Source: Pseudo-nitzschia pungens (taxonomy: Eukaryota > Bacillariophyta > Bacillariophyceae > Bacillariales > Bacillariaceae). Taken from it: a stretch of 64,000 nucleotides of DNA. The notes beneath the pieces were generated by a model. That model saw only the letters and a program-made list of their open reading frames with translations. It was not told the origin of the DNA and did not search any database. Location: the NCBI GenBank assembly GCA_037355855.1, contig CM074760.1, positions 124,001 through 188,000 on the forward strand. The letters run 5' to 3'. The position numbers were made by a program, and so were the translations under genes. Below are positions 30,222 through 43,756 of this stretch, in pieces. Every line of letters starts with the position of its first letter. Positions within the stretch are counted from its first letter, which is position 1.

Positions 30222-33200
30222 TTACTTGCTAGTCGTAGCGGCAATTGCAGATGAAACTTTCTCAATGGATGAATAAATCCGTTCTGCCTTGACCTTTTCG
30301 AGTGCTGCTTCTGCATCCTCACCCAATCCAACCCATGTCGGAGGCGTATGCGAAGGCATAGCGGCAATCCATGCCGCCATGGCTTCTTGAGTAGTCGAGT
30401 CGGGAAGCACAGGACCCTCTGCGCCGATGGCAGGCACCAATGGGAATTGCAGGTCGAATGCATTCTTGTTGAAAATCGACTCAATCATGGTGCCCAGAAT
30501 CTTTTGGTCCTCTTGCTTGGCAATTCTGGAACCAAATACATCAACCTTCAGGGTTGTGCACAAGGCGTCGAAAGGAATTTGGTCAGGATTCTTCATTTGG
30601 ACATTAATGAAATCGTCAATTACCTTGAGTGCATTCACGGAATCGGCTTCCGCCAACTCGTAAGTCCAACCGTATCGGACTCTTTCTTCGAGAACAGCGT
30701 GAGTCCAAGCAACCAGCAAATACAATCGATTTCGAATCACGCTCTCCTCGAGTCGGGCTTTCGAAAAGGTGGACATAAATCTGGTCATCGATGCCTTGAT
30801 ACCGCTACTTGCTTCGGCTACGATGACATCACTCAAGCGCAAAAGAGCCGTAGGGAGTTTTGGACTGATTTCACTGGTGATAAACAGACGGAAATCCTTG
30901 TTGGTAGATTGACCAAATGTTTGAAGTTTCTTCACGAAGGTATCGTTCAGCCAATCCGTACAAAGGTGCACGTTCTTCAACATGACCCATGTTCCTCTCT
31001 TTGCTGCGGTGGTTACCAAAGTTTCCGCGATTTCAAATCCTTCCGAACTTCCCATGGCTACCGATTTCAGTTCCTTCTTGAGTTCTCGCGCCATGCTTTC
31101 TACTCGTCCGGATACATCATAACCAGGTGCACTACAAATCAGTAGTGGTGATGTAGCGTCGATCTCTTCCACAACCGCATGAAGTTCGTCTCGTCCCTGC
31201 CATTGGAACTTGTCGCCAAAAACTTGAGTGAAAGCCGAGATGTACTCGTCTGTCGATCCGAATTGGGAAGAGGCGATTGAATCATCGGATGCGAACAAAC
31301 GGGCCAAAAGAATCGAAAAGGCAACTTTGTCGTTCGATTTAAGGCCGCGAGCAACCCGTGAGACGAGCTCGTTAAACAAAGCTTTCTTCAGTTGTGCTAG
31401 TCGCTGTGATTCCGATGATGGTGCCTCTCCACTCTTTGGTTTGTTTTCTTCAAGGACGTGCTCCAAAATGGTCATGAATGCGTTCGAAGAAAACTCGTAG
31501 AGGAAGCTAATGCCGCGAAGTGCTCCCAGTAACACAAATACTTTTCTGCAGATTGCAGCGAACGGCTCGAATTCTCCAACGGCCAAATGCACTTGCGCCA
31601 TAACCTTGTCGCTCTGTGCAATTTGTTCTTCAACTTGCGCACCTTCTTTCATCAATATTTCCATGCCCGTGACAACGTCATCGTTTTCCAAGATACTGCC
31701 CTCACAGGCACTGATTTTAGCTAACATCTGGTCTTCGAGCTCACGAAGTTTGACATTTTGTTCTCCTTGAAGTTTCAAGACAGCAGCACGTTGTGTTTCC
31801 AGTTCTGGTTTCTCGAAACTTAGTACCTTACTGAGACTCTGACTTTGTAGACTTGCCGGAGTGACGGTGAAGTTCGCTAGTGTGACACGAGAGCAAACAT
31901 CTGGAGTTAGATGAACAGCAGGATTCTTGGTGCTGAGTACGATCATAAAGTCTGGGCTGTAGTCGATGTCTTCTGTGCCAATTCTGACCAAAGTACGACC
32001 ACCAGTTCTTTGAAGTTCTTTGTTCAACAACGGGTTCAAAATAGGATCGATTTGCTCCACATTTTCAACCAGCAACGCCGTTCCAAAACGAACGGCACCA
32101 GCCAGAGTCTTGACGAACGCCTTGTCGAGGAAACTCGTTTTTTGAATCTTTTTCGTCTCTAGTTTCTTCATCAAGAAATTGATTGCATCCCCCGATGGAT
32201 CGATCAAAAGAGGGAACCGAACAGCGTGATCGAGAATAACTCCATTCTCCATACTGAGTTGGTCACCAAGTAATCCCTGGGATTGCCACTCTACCCGTTG
32301 CTTTCCGGTGCTTAGTGATTCAACAATTCCGAGATCATCGTGGCAGTCAATTCCAAGGATTTCGAGTCCATGCTTCCACCTTTCCATCATTACCAATCTA
32401 TTCTTGAAGTCAAAGAATCCAGAGTAAGTAAGAAACGCAGCGAGTATAAGACTATCACCCACGAGACTCCTCATAATGGATTGGAATCCTTCTGAACTCT
32501 TTTCCCATCGATCACTTTCGTGACCCAAAGATTTCAGGAGGCTCTCGGCACGATCAACCTTCGTCGAAACCGACTGCATTTCACTCTTCAGGGCCTCTAC
32601 ATCTCTAATCAACATGGCGTAATCTTCCTTGTACTGGGCAATCGAGGTCTCAAGTGAAGCGACTTCAGCAGTGACATTTTCTAGTTGTTCTTTAACTTCA
32701 GAAGAATCCTTTTCGAGCTGTTCGACCTCGTCGCGAAGTGGTTGAATCCGATTGTAGACAGTTGAATATTTGACCAAAGATTCTGCCCAAGCGTAAAGAG
32801 GGCCACACGCCACGCTACTTTTTCGGACCCTCTCCACGGAGAGATCTGGATTGCCGTCGAGGTATTTTTCACGGACAATCTTGGTTTGTCTCGGAGAGAG
32901 AGAATTAGCGTCAAAATTTAAGATGTTCGGAATAAATTCAGACTTCGCCAAGAGCTTTCGAACATAGGCCCATTCGACTTTTGTTTCGCCGAGCATAATT
33001 GCAACGCACTCCAAAGTCAGCCGAACATTATCTGGAGGTCGAGCCAATGCTTTGATCTCATCAAGGTCGCGTTTTTTGATTCCTTGAACACTCGCCTGCG
33101 CGGCTCGAAGAGCTGGTTCGGCTTCATTGAGATCGCGTTGAGCCTCCTCCTTTCGCTCGTTGATTTGTGTCTGCTGCTTTTGAACAGCTTCGCTCATTTT

Positions 33201-36200
33201 TTCTGCTTCCTCCTTTCGCTTTTCAGCTACGTTTTGATCTGCCACCATCTGCTGCAGCTTTTCATTGGCCTGCTTTTCCTTTTCGCGAAGAACCTTGGTT
33301 TTCTCCCCAAGACTCTTCTTCAGCTCTGCAACGTTTTCTTGCGTTTGCACGAGCTTCTCCAACCCGGCATTCACGTGTAGCTCTTCATCTTCAATTTCCG
33401 CGCGTCGTTTAGTCAAACAAGACACGAAATTTTGAATCAATGTCAAATAATCTCTTGGAGATAGGAAAGTTCTGCTGACACTGCTCGGTTGATTCGAGGC
33501 ATCTTCGGCGGTTTGCTTTGCAACCAGATGCAATTCCACAAGAGCTGCCACAACTGCTTGTCGCAATCCACTGTTTCCATCGAAAACTTCCGAAACACGT
33601 TCCATTAAAGCAGCTCCTTCGCCAAGACCATACGAGTAGTCACTTAGATCGCCCATATCTAACTTGATTGTAAACTCTTTACCCACTTCGGCCATTGCCT
33701 TGCTTCCCCAAGTACCAAACCAATCCACCACACAACGGTTGAAGAGGGCTGGACTTGTCGTTGAGCGATTCTTCCAATCTCCACCACTTGGATTCATGGT
33801 GAAAACGACGTGAAGATTCCTCTGCACAAGACCCGTGAAGCGGTTCCATAATTCTTCTTCGCTATCGAGGATAACACCTTCTTTCAGTGCACTATCTCTG
33901 CAAGCGTTCATCAGAGCATTATACTCATCGCCTTCGAAAAGACCAGGGACTTCTCCACTTGCAAGCAACGCATTCATCGCTTCAATGAAGGATGTGTTCA
34001 GACAATTTGCTTCATCAAAGATAAAACAGATTTTCTCTCCCTTCAATGCAACACGTTTCATCACATCCCGGAGATCTTCATAGAAGTCAACCAAGCCGTA
34101 TTTCGAGTGCGCCTTGATCTGGAAAACGCTCAATCCATTCATCCAACTTTTTTCGCAAAAGATACAATTGCATTAAAAAAAAGGTGAGTGCACGGATGAA
34201 GGTTGATTCTTCCGGAAGTACATACGAGACGGAGAAGGAACCGAATTGTCGAACTTACCTAACGAACTTAGCCAGAACGGTTTTTCCCGCACCAGCATCT
34301 CCGCAAAGAAGTAGATGTCCCATTGGTTGTCGGAGTACACGATCGATTCGAAGAATGTGCTCTAATACTTCATCGAAAATTACCAGTTTTACATCCAACA
34401 TCTCCTCGTAGAAAACCTTCAAACGTGCAGCGAGGAATTCCTTCAATTCTTCTCGTTCCACCTGTTTGGTTTCCTTACTTAGCCATGTCGTGTAGAAAAT
34501 GGGACGTTTCAATGCAACATCGAAGTCTACTCCAGCAAACCACTTGCGAGCAATCTCATCAATCTTGTCGTGGCACCACTTTCTATCCTCATCATCAACC
34601 AAGCGATCGCAGAATAGACGAAGGCCTTCGTGTGCCCATATTCGACAAAGCTCTTCCTTCGTGAGACCAGTGTCCATGTGAGCTACCGCTTCGTAGATTC
34701 CACGTACCCATCTCGATAGTTCACGAGGTGAGTAGATGTATTGAGGCTGCTGCTGTGCATTAAACCGATTCTGATTCTCTGTGTAAACTTCGATCATCGC
34801 TTCTGTCATGGAGTCTGTTTCTCCACGCAAATTGGGGAAGAGTTTCATCATTCCACCATTGAAGGTTCTGTAAATTTGTATCAAAGAATCTGTCTCAGGG
34901 AAGTCTACCAATAGCAATGGAACATGTCGGAGGAAACGATGGGACATCGCAACACGTCCAGCATCAGTAGGAGGGTTACATGCACCAACAAATTGAATTC
35001 TGTTGATCTTGACCCAAACGTTGTCTTCTCTCCAAAATCCACCTTGTTCGACAAGTTGACGCATGAACATGATAACACGTTGCGTGCCGTATGTATCTTC
35101 CTGGGGAAGATTGATCTCGTCACAAAAAACGACTAGCCAAACATCGGAGCCCAAACTTTCTGCTGGTTCGAGGAGAAGTTCTCGACCACGACGAACATAT
35201 TTGCAATATTGCTGGAATGATTTCAATATGATATCTGGTGATGTATGGCTCGAAAAGTTGAGGCTGGTGAAAACAACTCCCTGCATCGATTGGAGGACAC
35301 TCGTAAGAGTCATGGTTTTACCACTACCGGGAGGACCACAAAGGATCAATGGTGTTCTACTATTCATCCAAGCACCGAGGACATCCGTGTGACGAACAGT
35401 GTCAGTAGTGGTGATCACAAGATCGGTCGCATTCACTCGGTGACTCTCGATTTCCATTCTGGGAACACTATCACTCCAAAGCTCATATTCTCCGTCTTGG
35501 ACTCGAACCCGGTAATCGACAACAGATTTTTCAGAAGACGGAAGATCTATACCGCTAGTTCGAAGGAGCATATCACCGAATTTCTTCCGGACGTCCCATG
35601 ATGCACCACTTACAAATGACCACATAAGGGAATGCAACAGCCATCGACGGGCGAATTTATCCATATGCTCACCAGTCATAGGGAAATCTGGATGATTTTC
35701 GTCGTATTCCACGGCCTGTCCTATACCTTGCAGAAGAAGCGTCTTGAGTGTGTGCAAAGATCGACCGCTGCTTGCTTCCATGATATGGGTTTCTTGCATC
35801 GCAAATTCGAGAGCGTCGATAACGAGCGAAGATGTTCTATCAGATAGAACGAGCGACTGAATGCTTTGCAAAAATAGAATTTGGGTCGAAGTGCCACCAC
35901 CTCTTCCCAAATCTGCATTCTTCAACGACGACATCATGTATTGCAGATTCATTTCAGTGGAAATAGTATTTTCGTTGAAGTAGACCATACCGCATCTGGA
36001 AACAGTCGCCGGAGTCGCGAAGTTGAGACTGTCTACCTCGAGAATGATTCGAATGTTGCCCGGAATGCCCAGGCGCTCACCGCTCGGGAGAGTCAACATT
36101 TTGTTGTCATCCAATACAGAGTTAAGATTCTCAGCCCCTGTGAGCAAAATCGAGAACGGCGATGTTAGCTTTTGTGGCAAAAGGGAAATTTTTAAAACGC

Positions 36201-39200
36201 CCTCGTCATCTCACGACGTAAACTTACATTCCGGATCGACATCGCCATCGAAAACGATCCAATGGCGGCGTTCTGATTCTCCCTTCTGGTTGTCCAAAAT
36301 CCTTCTGAGAAGACTTGTAAAAATACCGTCGGTCCACTCCAGGGTGGTGCCATCAAGGTCTCCATACAGATTCTCCTTGTCGATAGCCTTGGGATCAATG
36401 TTATAAATCTCTCCCTTCATCCCGTCTACCTTCTCCATACTTTCGAGTAGAACCTTTAGCGCCGTGGACTAAAATTTTGAAGACATAGGAACGCAATTTC
36501 TCGTCAGAACTTGAAATACCGTGTGAAATTTATGACTCACACAATACTTAATCTACCGTCTGATAACGACTATGAAACTAACTTACCTTTCCGACACAGC
36601 TCTTTCCTACAACCATAATTCCATGTCTCGATGCAATAACTTGATTCAGTTGCAGCATCTTTTGCAAAAACCGTTCATCTGCAACCAGACCCTTTTCCTC
36701 GCAAATCTTGACCATTTCTTCTCTGAGTGCATCATCTTCCATCGAAGAGACTTCGGCTCCCGGGAAAACGTCTTTCAAAATTTCGGAAAATGTCGACACA
36801 TCTTCTGCCACCAATTTTGGAAGGATATTGTTGCATGCACCTGTGATGAGAGCCATCTTCTCTTCTATCTCCAAGTCGAAGTTTTGTTTTCCTTCGATCG
36901 CCTTACGCTTCAGACCACCGGCACTCACAAGCAAAGTCTTCAGCGCACGAAGGCCAAAATCATAGTGGCGTTGCTTTGTCATGCGATCTTCGCATTGCAA
37001 GAACAAATCAACAACACTTGGGGCAAGCTGCTCGGCCGTTACGATACCCTGACTGTAGAGCATTACTTGTGCGATCAGTTTGCGATCGGGAACAACCATG
37101 GCAACCGATCGGAACAACGTTTTCAGATTGTCCGGCAGGTTACTACGACCTGCGTATCCTGGATTCATCGTAATGAAAGTTGCCATGTTTTGATCGAGGC
37201 GGACACTTCGACCGAGCAAGTCGATATGGGGGGAGTTGTCCAACAATCCTTGCTGAATTCCGAGAATCTGCTGACTCACGGCACTCAGAATACCTTCTTC
37301 GAGACGATTGAACTCATCAAAGCATCCCCACGCTCCTACTTGACAAAGACCTGCAAAAATACGTCCCATCGCGCTAAAGTCAAAAGCTTCGTCACAATTA
37401 AAAACCAGAACAAATCGTCCGAGTTGGGCTCCGAGAGCCTTCACTGTTTCTGTCTTTCCTGTACCGGCAGGTCCAAACGGCGATCCTCCCATTCGGTAGT
37501 GGAGAGCCTGCGTAAGAGTGAGGTATGCCTTGTCTGTAAGAGGAGTTTGTACCAGACGTTCGCCGATACCAAGGTACTCGAATCCATAATAAAAGGTCGC
37601 ATTAGAGAGGGAGATCTTTAGCTTTTCCGTCAATTCGGGCGCTTCGGGATTGTAGGTGTATCGGAGATGATATAGCCAGCGGAAATCTGTGGCGCTTGAC
37701 ACGTTGTCCTTCATTAGATCTCGAACAACGTCTCTCTGGTGAACGAGTTCCGTGATTAATTGTTCGAACTTCTTTCGGTTGTCGGCTGGGAGTTCCAAAA
37801 GGACGGTCTCGGCCATCACTGCGAGTTTCGCTTCGAGCGAGGCAAGACGTTGCTTCAGTGCAGCCTGCGTGTCATCGCTTTGCAAGGCTTCGTCGACACC
37901 CATACTCCAGTTGATTTGAGTCGCCAGAATCATGACCTGGGCAGGGAATTTCGTCGCCCAGTTCACAAAGGCATCCTTTTCGGTGGCGTCTGCCTTGTCC
38001 TCGGTGATGGCTTGCTCGAGAAGAAGAGCAAGAGTGTTCTTCATCTTACTTTCGATCTCCTTCAACCAATCCTTCACATTTGTGCTATGCATTATCGTGA
38101 TGGGTTCGTGGAAAGGAACCACCTCACCGTCTTTGCTGACCATGGCATCTAGAACCGCAAGTGTGTCTTCGGGCAAATCGGTAGTGGAGATTCTCGCGGA
38201 ATTGATTCCAGCAAACATCTTCGAAACGTGACCGAGCACCTTTCCGGGTTCGCTGGAGTTTCCAAGGATTTCGAGGAGATCGTCGTCACCGAGGAAATAA
38301 AAGCGGGCAAATTCACGGCGTTGTTTTTCCAAGTATTCTCCGAGAGCTTTCTGGATCACGGTCATCAGGTTCCCGAGGCGTTCGAGGGTACGCTGCACGT
38401 TTTCAATGCTCAGTACCTCCATCGCAATCGGACGGGCAGCGATGCGACGCATGAGGGCAATGAATTCAGTGTCCACACTCTTGAATCGCGACCACTCTGA
38501 AGGAAGCTGGGCCTTGATGTCCGAGCTTCCGAACAGAATTCCCTCCAGGTAGACCCATCGTCTCTGGACGTCGATCCACACGTCAAAGGCGGCTCGGAGT
38601 TGCGTCAGGCGACTCTCCCACATCTTTCCACTCTCCTGGAATTCTCTAACGGCTTTATAGTAGGGCGAACTCTTCATTAGAGCCAATCCACTAATATGAT
38701 CGTCGAGACTGTCGAAAAGATCGTCCCACCCTCGAATCAATCGAACTCGGTTCTGGAAAAGGACCAATTCCAATTCCTGCTTCGTCCAACGATCGCGTAC
38801 TTGAGACAAAAATTGTTCGAGCGCCATTTCGCCCCTGATGATACACAGAAATTGGAAATGGCAAAAGACAAGACCGAAATGATGGGTCAGTGAATGCATT
38901 TTTTGTGTTCAAAACGGGTAACCAAATCCAACGAAAATCAGTTTTATTTCCAACTCTTTCACTCTCCGAGAGACAACGGCAGGCTGCCGTAATACTTACT
39001 GAGCAACGGTCAAAATCTCCCCGATTTCCTTCTTTCGCGTAAGGATGCCCTTGTCCCACAAGACTCCGATGCTCAACTGGGAATAGACGAGGGTAATCCC
39101 AAGGGTCTTCAGGATAGTCTTCCAGTGACGGTCCTTGAGGGCTTCGGTTTTCAACTCCGACAGCAATCCGTGTCCACCAATGTAGCCCTTGACCTCGTCG

Positions 39201-42200
39201 TGGAGTGTAATGTAGGGCTCGTATTGCCGGATGCGGTTCGGCATCGATCTCATTTCCGCCAATAGATCGTCGAGTGCCCGCCGAACCTTGCGCATGACGG
39301 CCGACGACCACACCATGTCCTTGATGTTTTGGAGCTGATCGTGCGGCTTGCTGACCGCCGTCCAAACCTCCTTGAGATCGGTCAGCTCCTCGACGCACTC
39401 GGAAATTGCGTTGCTTTCGGCGGTGTGCTCCAGTCCCAGGGCGTCCTTGGCCTGCACGAGGTTCTCCTGGTGGGTCTGAGCCTTTTTCAGGTCCGTCTCG
39501 TACTTTGCCAGCAGGTTGCTGGCGTCCGCCGGGGTCATGTTTCCGCGGAGCGGCTTCTCCTTGCCCCAGTTTTCCACCAGCTCGACGGCGCGTTTGGCAG
39601 CAGCCTTTTCCTCGGCGGAAACCCGCGCCTGCAGGAGCGGGAACTGCTGCTCCATGGAGGTAACCCGGCGCCCGAGGATCTGCTTGACGAGATCGAATTG
39701 TCCACGGACAACGGTGGATTCCATCCAGTCGCTGCCGAAATGAAATCGCTGGCGCTTGATGAGTCGCTCCGACGCCTCCAGTTGGTCGAGTTCGTTGGTC
39801 CACGGATCGATGTTGTTTTTCATTTCCTGGATAAAGGTGACACCCAGCACAATGTTCTCCGTCCCACTGGACGATTCGAGGGTCGCCACCTCGAGCCGCT
39901 GCTTGGCGTCCTCCATCTTGGCGTGGGCGGCCAGGATGCACTGTCCCAGGATCCCCGCAAAGGACGACTGGAGCTCCTTTTGCCACGAGTCGTACTTGAG
40001 CGTGATCTGGGACTGGACCTTGTTGTACTTGACCACGACGGGTCCGAATTCCGAGGAGGTCGCCGACATGTCCACCGCGGATCGCGCCTCGGCGGATTCC
40101 AGCAGCAGGGCTTGCCACTGCTCAATGTTGGTGCCGACCGCCGTGGCCACGTCCGCCACCTGCGTGTCCCAGAGGGTCTGGTAGGCGAGCCACTGGTCGA
40201 CAAAGGCCGCCATGTCCACCACGCGGGCCTCGACCAGTTCGTAGGCCCGGGCCATGATGGTCGGTGGTACCATGGAGATGACGCGGTCAAAGGTCTGGGC
40301 CTCCTGGAGTGGTCCCGACGACGCCGTTCCCGATCGCTCGTCAAAGACCTCGTACCGGCCGCTCTTGGGACGGGGCAGGTTGCACACGATCCCGACAAAG
40401 GAATGGAGGCGGTTCAGCACCAGACTCCGGCAGGTGGGAACCGCGGGAACGGACGAGATTTCCTGGTTGCGGAGCAGAATTTCGATGGAAATGGCGGGAA
40501 CGTGCACGACGGCCCTGGTTTTTTCGGGATTGTCCTCGCCACCCTCGGTTTCTTCCCCGAGGATTTCCCTCCCGTCCTTGTCCAGGTGGACGGTCCGGAA
40601 GGTGTAGTTCCAGCGCTCGAGAGCCTGCGTGAGTCGCTCGGCCAGGACCACCGCCAGACGATCGTCGAGCACCCGGACCCAGCCGGCCAGGTTGGGGTAC
40701 CCGCCCAGAGACATCTCGTCGATGTGTTTCTGGATGGTTCCCATGATGGACTGGAATTTCTTGGTCTCGTAGTCGACCGTCCCGAGCTTGGCAATCGCGT
40801 GGTCGACCTTGTCGCACTTGATGAGGAGTTCCTCGACGCGTTCCTCGAGCTTGGTGACGGCGTCCGAGAGGCGGGTGACCCACTCGGAGAGCTCCTTGGG
40901 GGTCGAGTCCCAGCGGATGCGGCGCTTCTTGGAGACGGCCTTGGAGGTGTCGAGCTTGACCTCGAATCCCTCCGAGATGATTTCGCGGACATCCAGCAGC
41001 TGCGGCAGGACCAGGGGTTCCAGCGCGGGCGTGACGAGGCCGCGGACGGACTGGTAGGATCTCAGTGCCGTCTTGATGGCGATCGCAAAGGGGTACCGCT
41101 GCTTGGCTTCGTCGCAGGCCGCCAGGACGGACCGGGGGATCTCCTTGTCGAATCCGAGCCACTTGAGCTGCCGGATTTCCTTGGAGAGCGTCTCGGATTT
41201 TTCGGGAAAGTTGACCGTCGCCACCAGTTCGTTGGTGCGCACGTCTCGCTCCACGACGATGGGGTACGAGTTGAGCCGGGAGCTGGCCTGGATGGTGAGT
41301 TCCTTTTCCCACGCGGTGACCCAGTTCCGGAAAAAGGCCCGGGCGTCGAGCTTGGCCAGGAGTTCGTCCCCCGATTTGCGGAGCTGCCGTCCCTCCAGCT
41401 GGGCTCCCCAGTTGGGTCCCAGGACCTGGGAGCATCGCTCCATGAGGGCGTGGACCTGTCGCTCCATCTGCTTGGCCCACAGAATCTTTCCCGAGACCGG
41501 CGGGATGCCCCGTAGCTTGGAGATGCGGGCGGCCGAGGACGATTCGTACTTGAGAACGAACTTGGACTGGAGTTTCTCGACGGCCCGGGCGACGGTGGCG
41601 ATGAGCTGCACCTGGAATTCCTTGACGGCGATCCGGACGCGGGTCCGGGCCAGGAGGGGGTTGAACCGGGCAAAGACCCGGAACATGTCCTCGGCGTCGA
41701 CGCATGCCGTGAGCTTGTCCCGGAGCAGCTTGGCGAGTCGTTCCTCCATGGCGTCCATGCGCAGGTCGTATTCCTCCAGGGCCGATTCGAGCGCCTTGGT
41801 CCCGCCGGGGGAGAGATCGAGAACGTCCAGCGACGAGAACAAGAGGCGGGGAGCGTTCTCGACCGTCTGGATGGCGCTGGCCGTCTCGTCGGCGACGCCG
41901 CCGTCGCCGCTCGCGTCACCGTCCGGACCGGCCGAGGCCAGGCTGGTGGCCGACGCGTCCAGGTCGTCGAGGAGTCCGCTTCCGTCGCTGCCCTCCGACT
42001 TGAGGACCTGCAGGACGACCTGCCGGAGGCGTTCGTGCCCGGACCGGAACTCGTGGATCTGATCGAGGCGGGCCTCGAGCGGTTTCTGGTAGAGGGTGAG
42101 CCGCTCCAGGATCTTGGAGGGCGTGATGGACGCGTTCTTGCCGCCGCTCCCGGAAAGCTTGTTGCGTCGGCGCCCCTGCTCCAGAAAGAATTCCTTGAAT

Positions 42201-43672
42201 TCCTCCATCCGGTCGTCGAACTGGACAAAGACGTCCTGGGTCGGGTACCGGACGGAGGCTTCGTAGTCCTTGTAGTCCATAAAGAGCAGCGTGTTGGAGT
42301 ATTTTTCGCGGAGGATCCGTTCCATGCTCTTTCGCATCGTGAGCGTCGTCGCCGACAGGAGCTGCGCGGTCCGTTCCAGCGAGTAGTACCGGGACTGTCG
42401 GATCTTGGGCAGGTGATCAAAGGCCGCGTTGAGTACCGTTCCGATCTTGTCGAAATCCCGGGCCGAGGCGAATTCCGAGGCCGGGTACGGCTTGAGAAAG
42501 TGCTCGACGTCCCGGGCGTAGGCCGTGGCCGAGTCGAGTCCCGTGTTCTGCTCGAGGGCGAGGGTGGCGACGAATCGCTTGGCCTCCCGGAGCATCGCGA
42601 GCGTGAGCTCGACCCCGGGGGACCGCAGCTGCGACTTGACCCTCAGCAGCTCGTCGTTGAGCTGGTTCCAAAAGGCCATTTCTTCCAGATCGGCCCCGCC
42701 GAGGGTCTCGTCGGCCCCCCCGCCCAGCAGCGTCGCCTCGGAGATCATCGGGAAGGGCGTCGTCCTTGGCAGCACGGTGAGCTTTCGGATCTGTCCGATC
42801 CACCCGCTGACCCCGCTCTGTAGGTTGTTGAGGTAGTCGTCGTCCCGGAGCTTGGACTCCAGGCCGAGCGCCGCCCAGTCGACGTTTCCGGAGACCTCCT
42901 TGAGGTTGGCGGCCTCGACCACCCGGACGATCGCCGCGTCGACTCCCAGCGTGACGGTGGGCAGCTTGGCGGAGCGCTGGGACTGGTGAATGGCCACGTC
43001 GAGCTCCCGGATCTTGTCCTGGAGGAGCAGGTTGTTGGTGGCCTCGGTCGACTTTTCCTTGGTTTCGCCTCCCGCCGAGGAGGAGGCCGCGGTCTCGGCC
43101 GTGGCGTTGGAAATGGCCGGCAGGAACAAGTGGCGGGTGTAGAGCTGGAGGGCCGACAGGAGCGTCGCCTGGCTGCTGGGGGCCTCCACGGCCGCGAATC
43201 CCTTGTCTCCGTCGCTTTCGCCATCGCCCTCGGTTTCCTTGGATTCGTTGTTGTTGTTGTTGGTGGTGGTGGTGGTCACGAGCGACGGCTGGAGTGTCAC
43301 GCACTGAAGGGGAAGCTGGGGCCTCACCACGGGGGCATCGACCACATCGCCATCTCCATCTCGATCGCCATCGCCGCTTTCTCCCCCCTTGGATTCTTCC
43401 CTCGCCGTGCCACCGCCGCTGCTCGGAGAAGGACCGGGGCTCCCGACAAAGGCCACCCCCGCCTCGTATCGTTCCGGGAGGGTTTCGCCGATGCGACACT
43501 TACCGGTGCTGGCTTCGATCCACACAAAGAGGCACGTCACGTTGCTATTGTTGCTGCTGCTGTTGCCGCTGCCACCTCCCGCCGCAGCTTCCTGCTCGGC
43601 CCGGGCGGTTTCCAAAAAGATTTCCACCGCGTCCTTGTTGGGAGAGACTCCCAAATGGACCTCCGAGGCCAT
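30222..43672 (-). CDS. Cytoplasmic dynein heavy chain (dynein-1 type), five exons, C-terminally short
   Basis: Exons 43672-39000, 38834-36587, 36468-36228, 36137-34259 and 34146-30222 join through GT-AG introns of 165, 118, 90 and 112 nt into one frame of 4,321 aa. This is the motor of minus-end-directed cargo and spindle transport. The tail (residues 1-1400) matches cytoplasmic rather than axonemal chains (ELTLAMLREAKRFVATLALE, LEARLDQIHEFRSGHERLRQ). The linker precedes AAA1 with GPAGTGKTE (about 2005) and WGCFDEFNRL. AAA2 has GKSCVGKST split by intron 2. AAA3 has GPPGSGKTMTL with FCDEINLP. AAA4 has GDAGAGKT with DEAN. A coiled-coil stalk with the microtubule-binding tip (VACGPLYAWAESLVKYS) follows, then AAA5 and AAA6. 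The protein stops soon after AAA6 (TPPTWVGLGEDAE...ATTSK), so the ~350-residue C-terminal domain is absent. Exon 1 is markedly richer in G+C than the others. Acidic and Asn/Ser insertions occur in the N-terminal 250 residues. Confidence 0.95.
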
Positions 43673-43680
43673 GCTGCAAA

Positions 43681-43756
43681 CATCACATCACATCACATCA
43701 CATCATACCATCGCGTTGTGTTGTGTTGTGTTGTGTTGTGTTGTGTTGTGTTGTGT
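43681..43756. repeat. (CATCA)n and (GTGTT)n repeats in the dynein leader
   Basis: Five copies of CATCA (43681-43705) are followed by about eight of GTGTT (43715-43756), immediately upstream of the start codon at 43672. Confidence 0.95.

Noticed and set aside
38691..40118. 475-codon minus-strand frame overlapping dynein exons 1 and 2
   Set aside because: It runs through intron 1 in a different frame and has no dynein similarity.
39329..41515. 728-codon open frame on the + strand opposite dynein exon 1
   Set aside because: It mirrors the GC-rich codons of the sense gene and contains no domain; dynein motifs on the other strand are decisive.
41062..42420. 452-codon Arg/Ser-rich minus-strand frame
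   Set aside because: Third-frame shadow of dynein exon 1 with extreme Arg/Ser/Pro composition.
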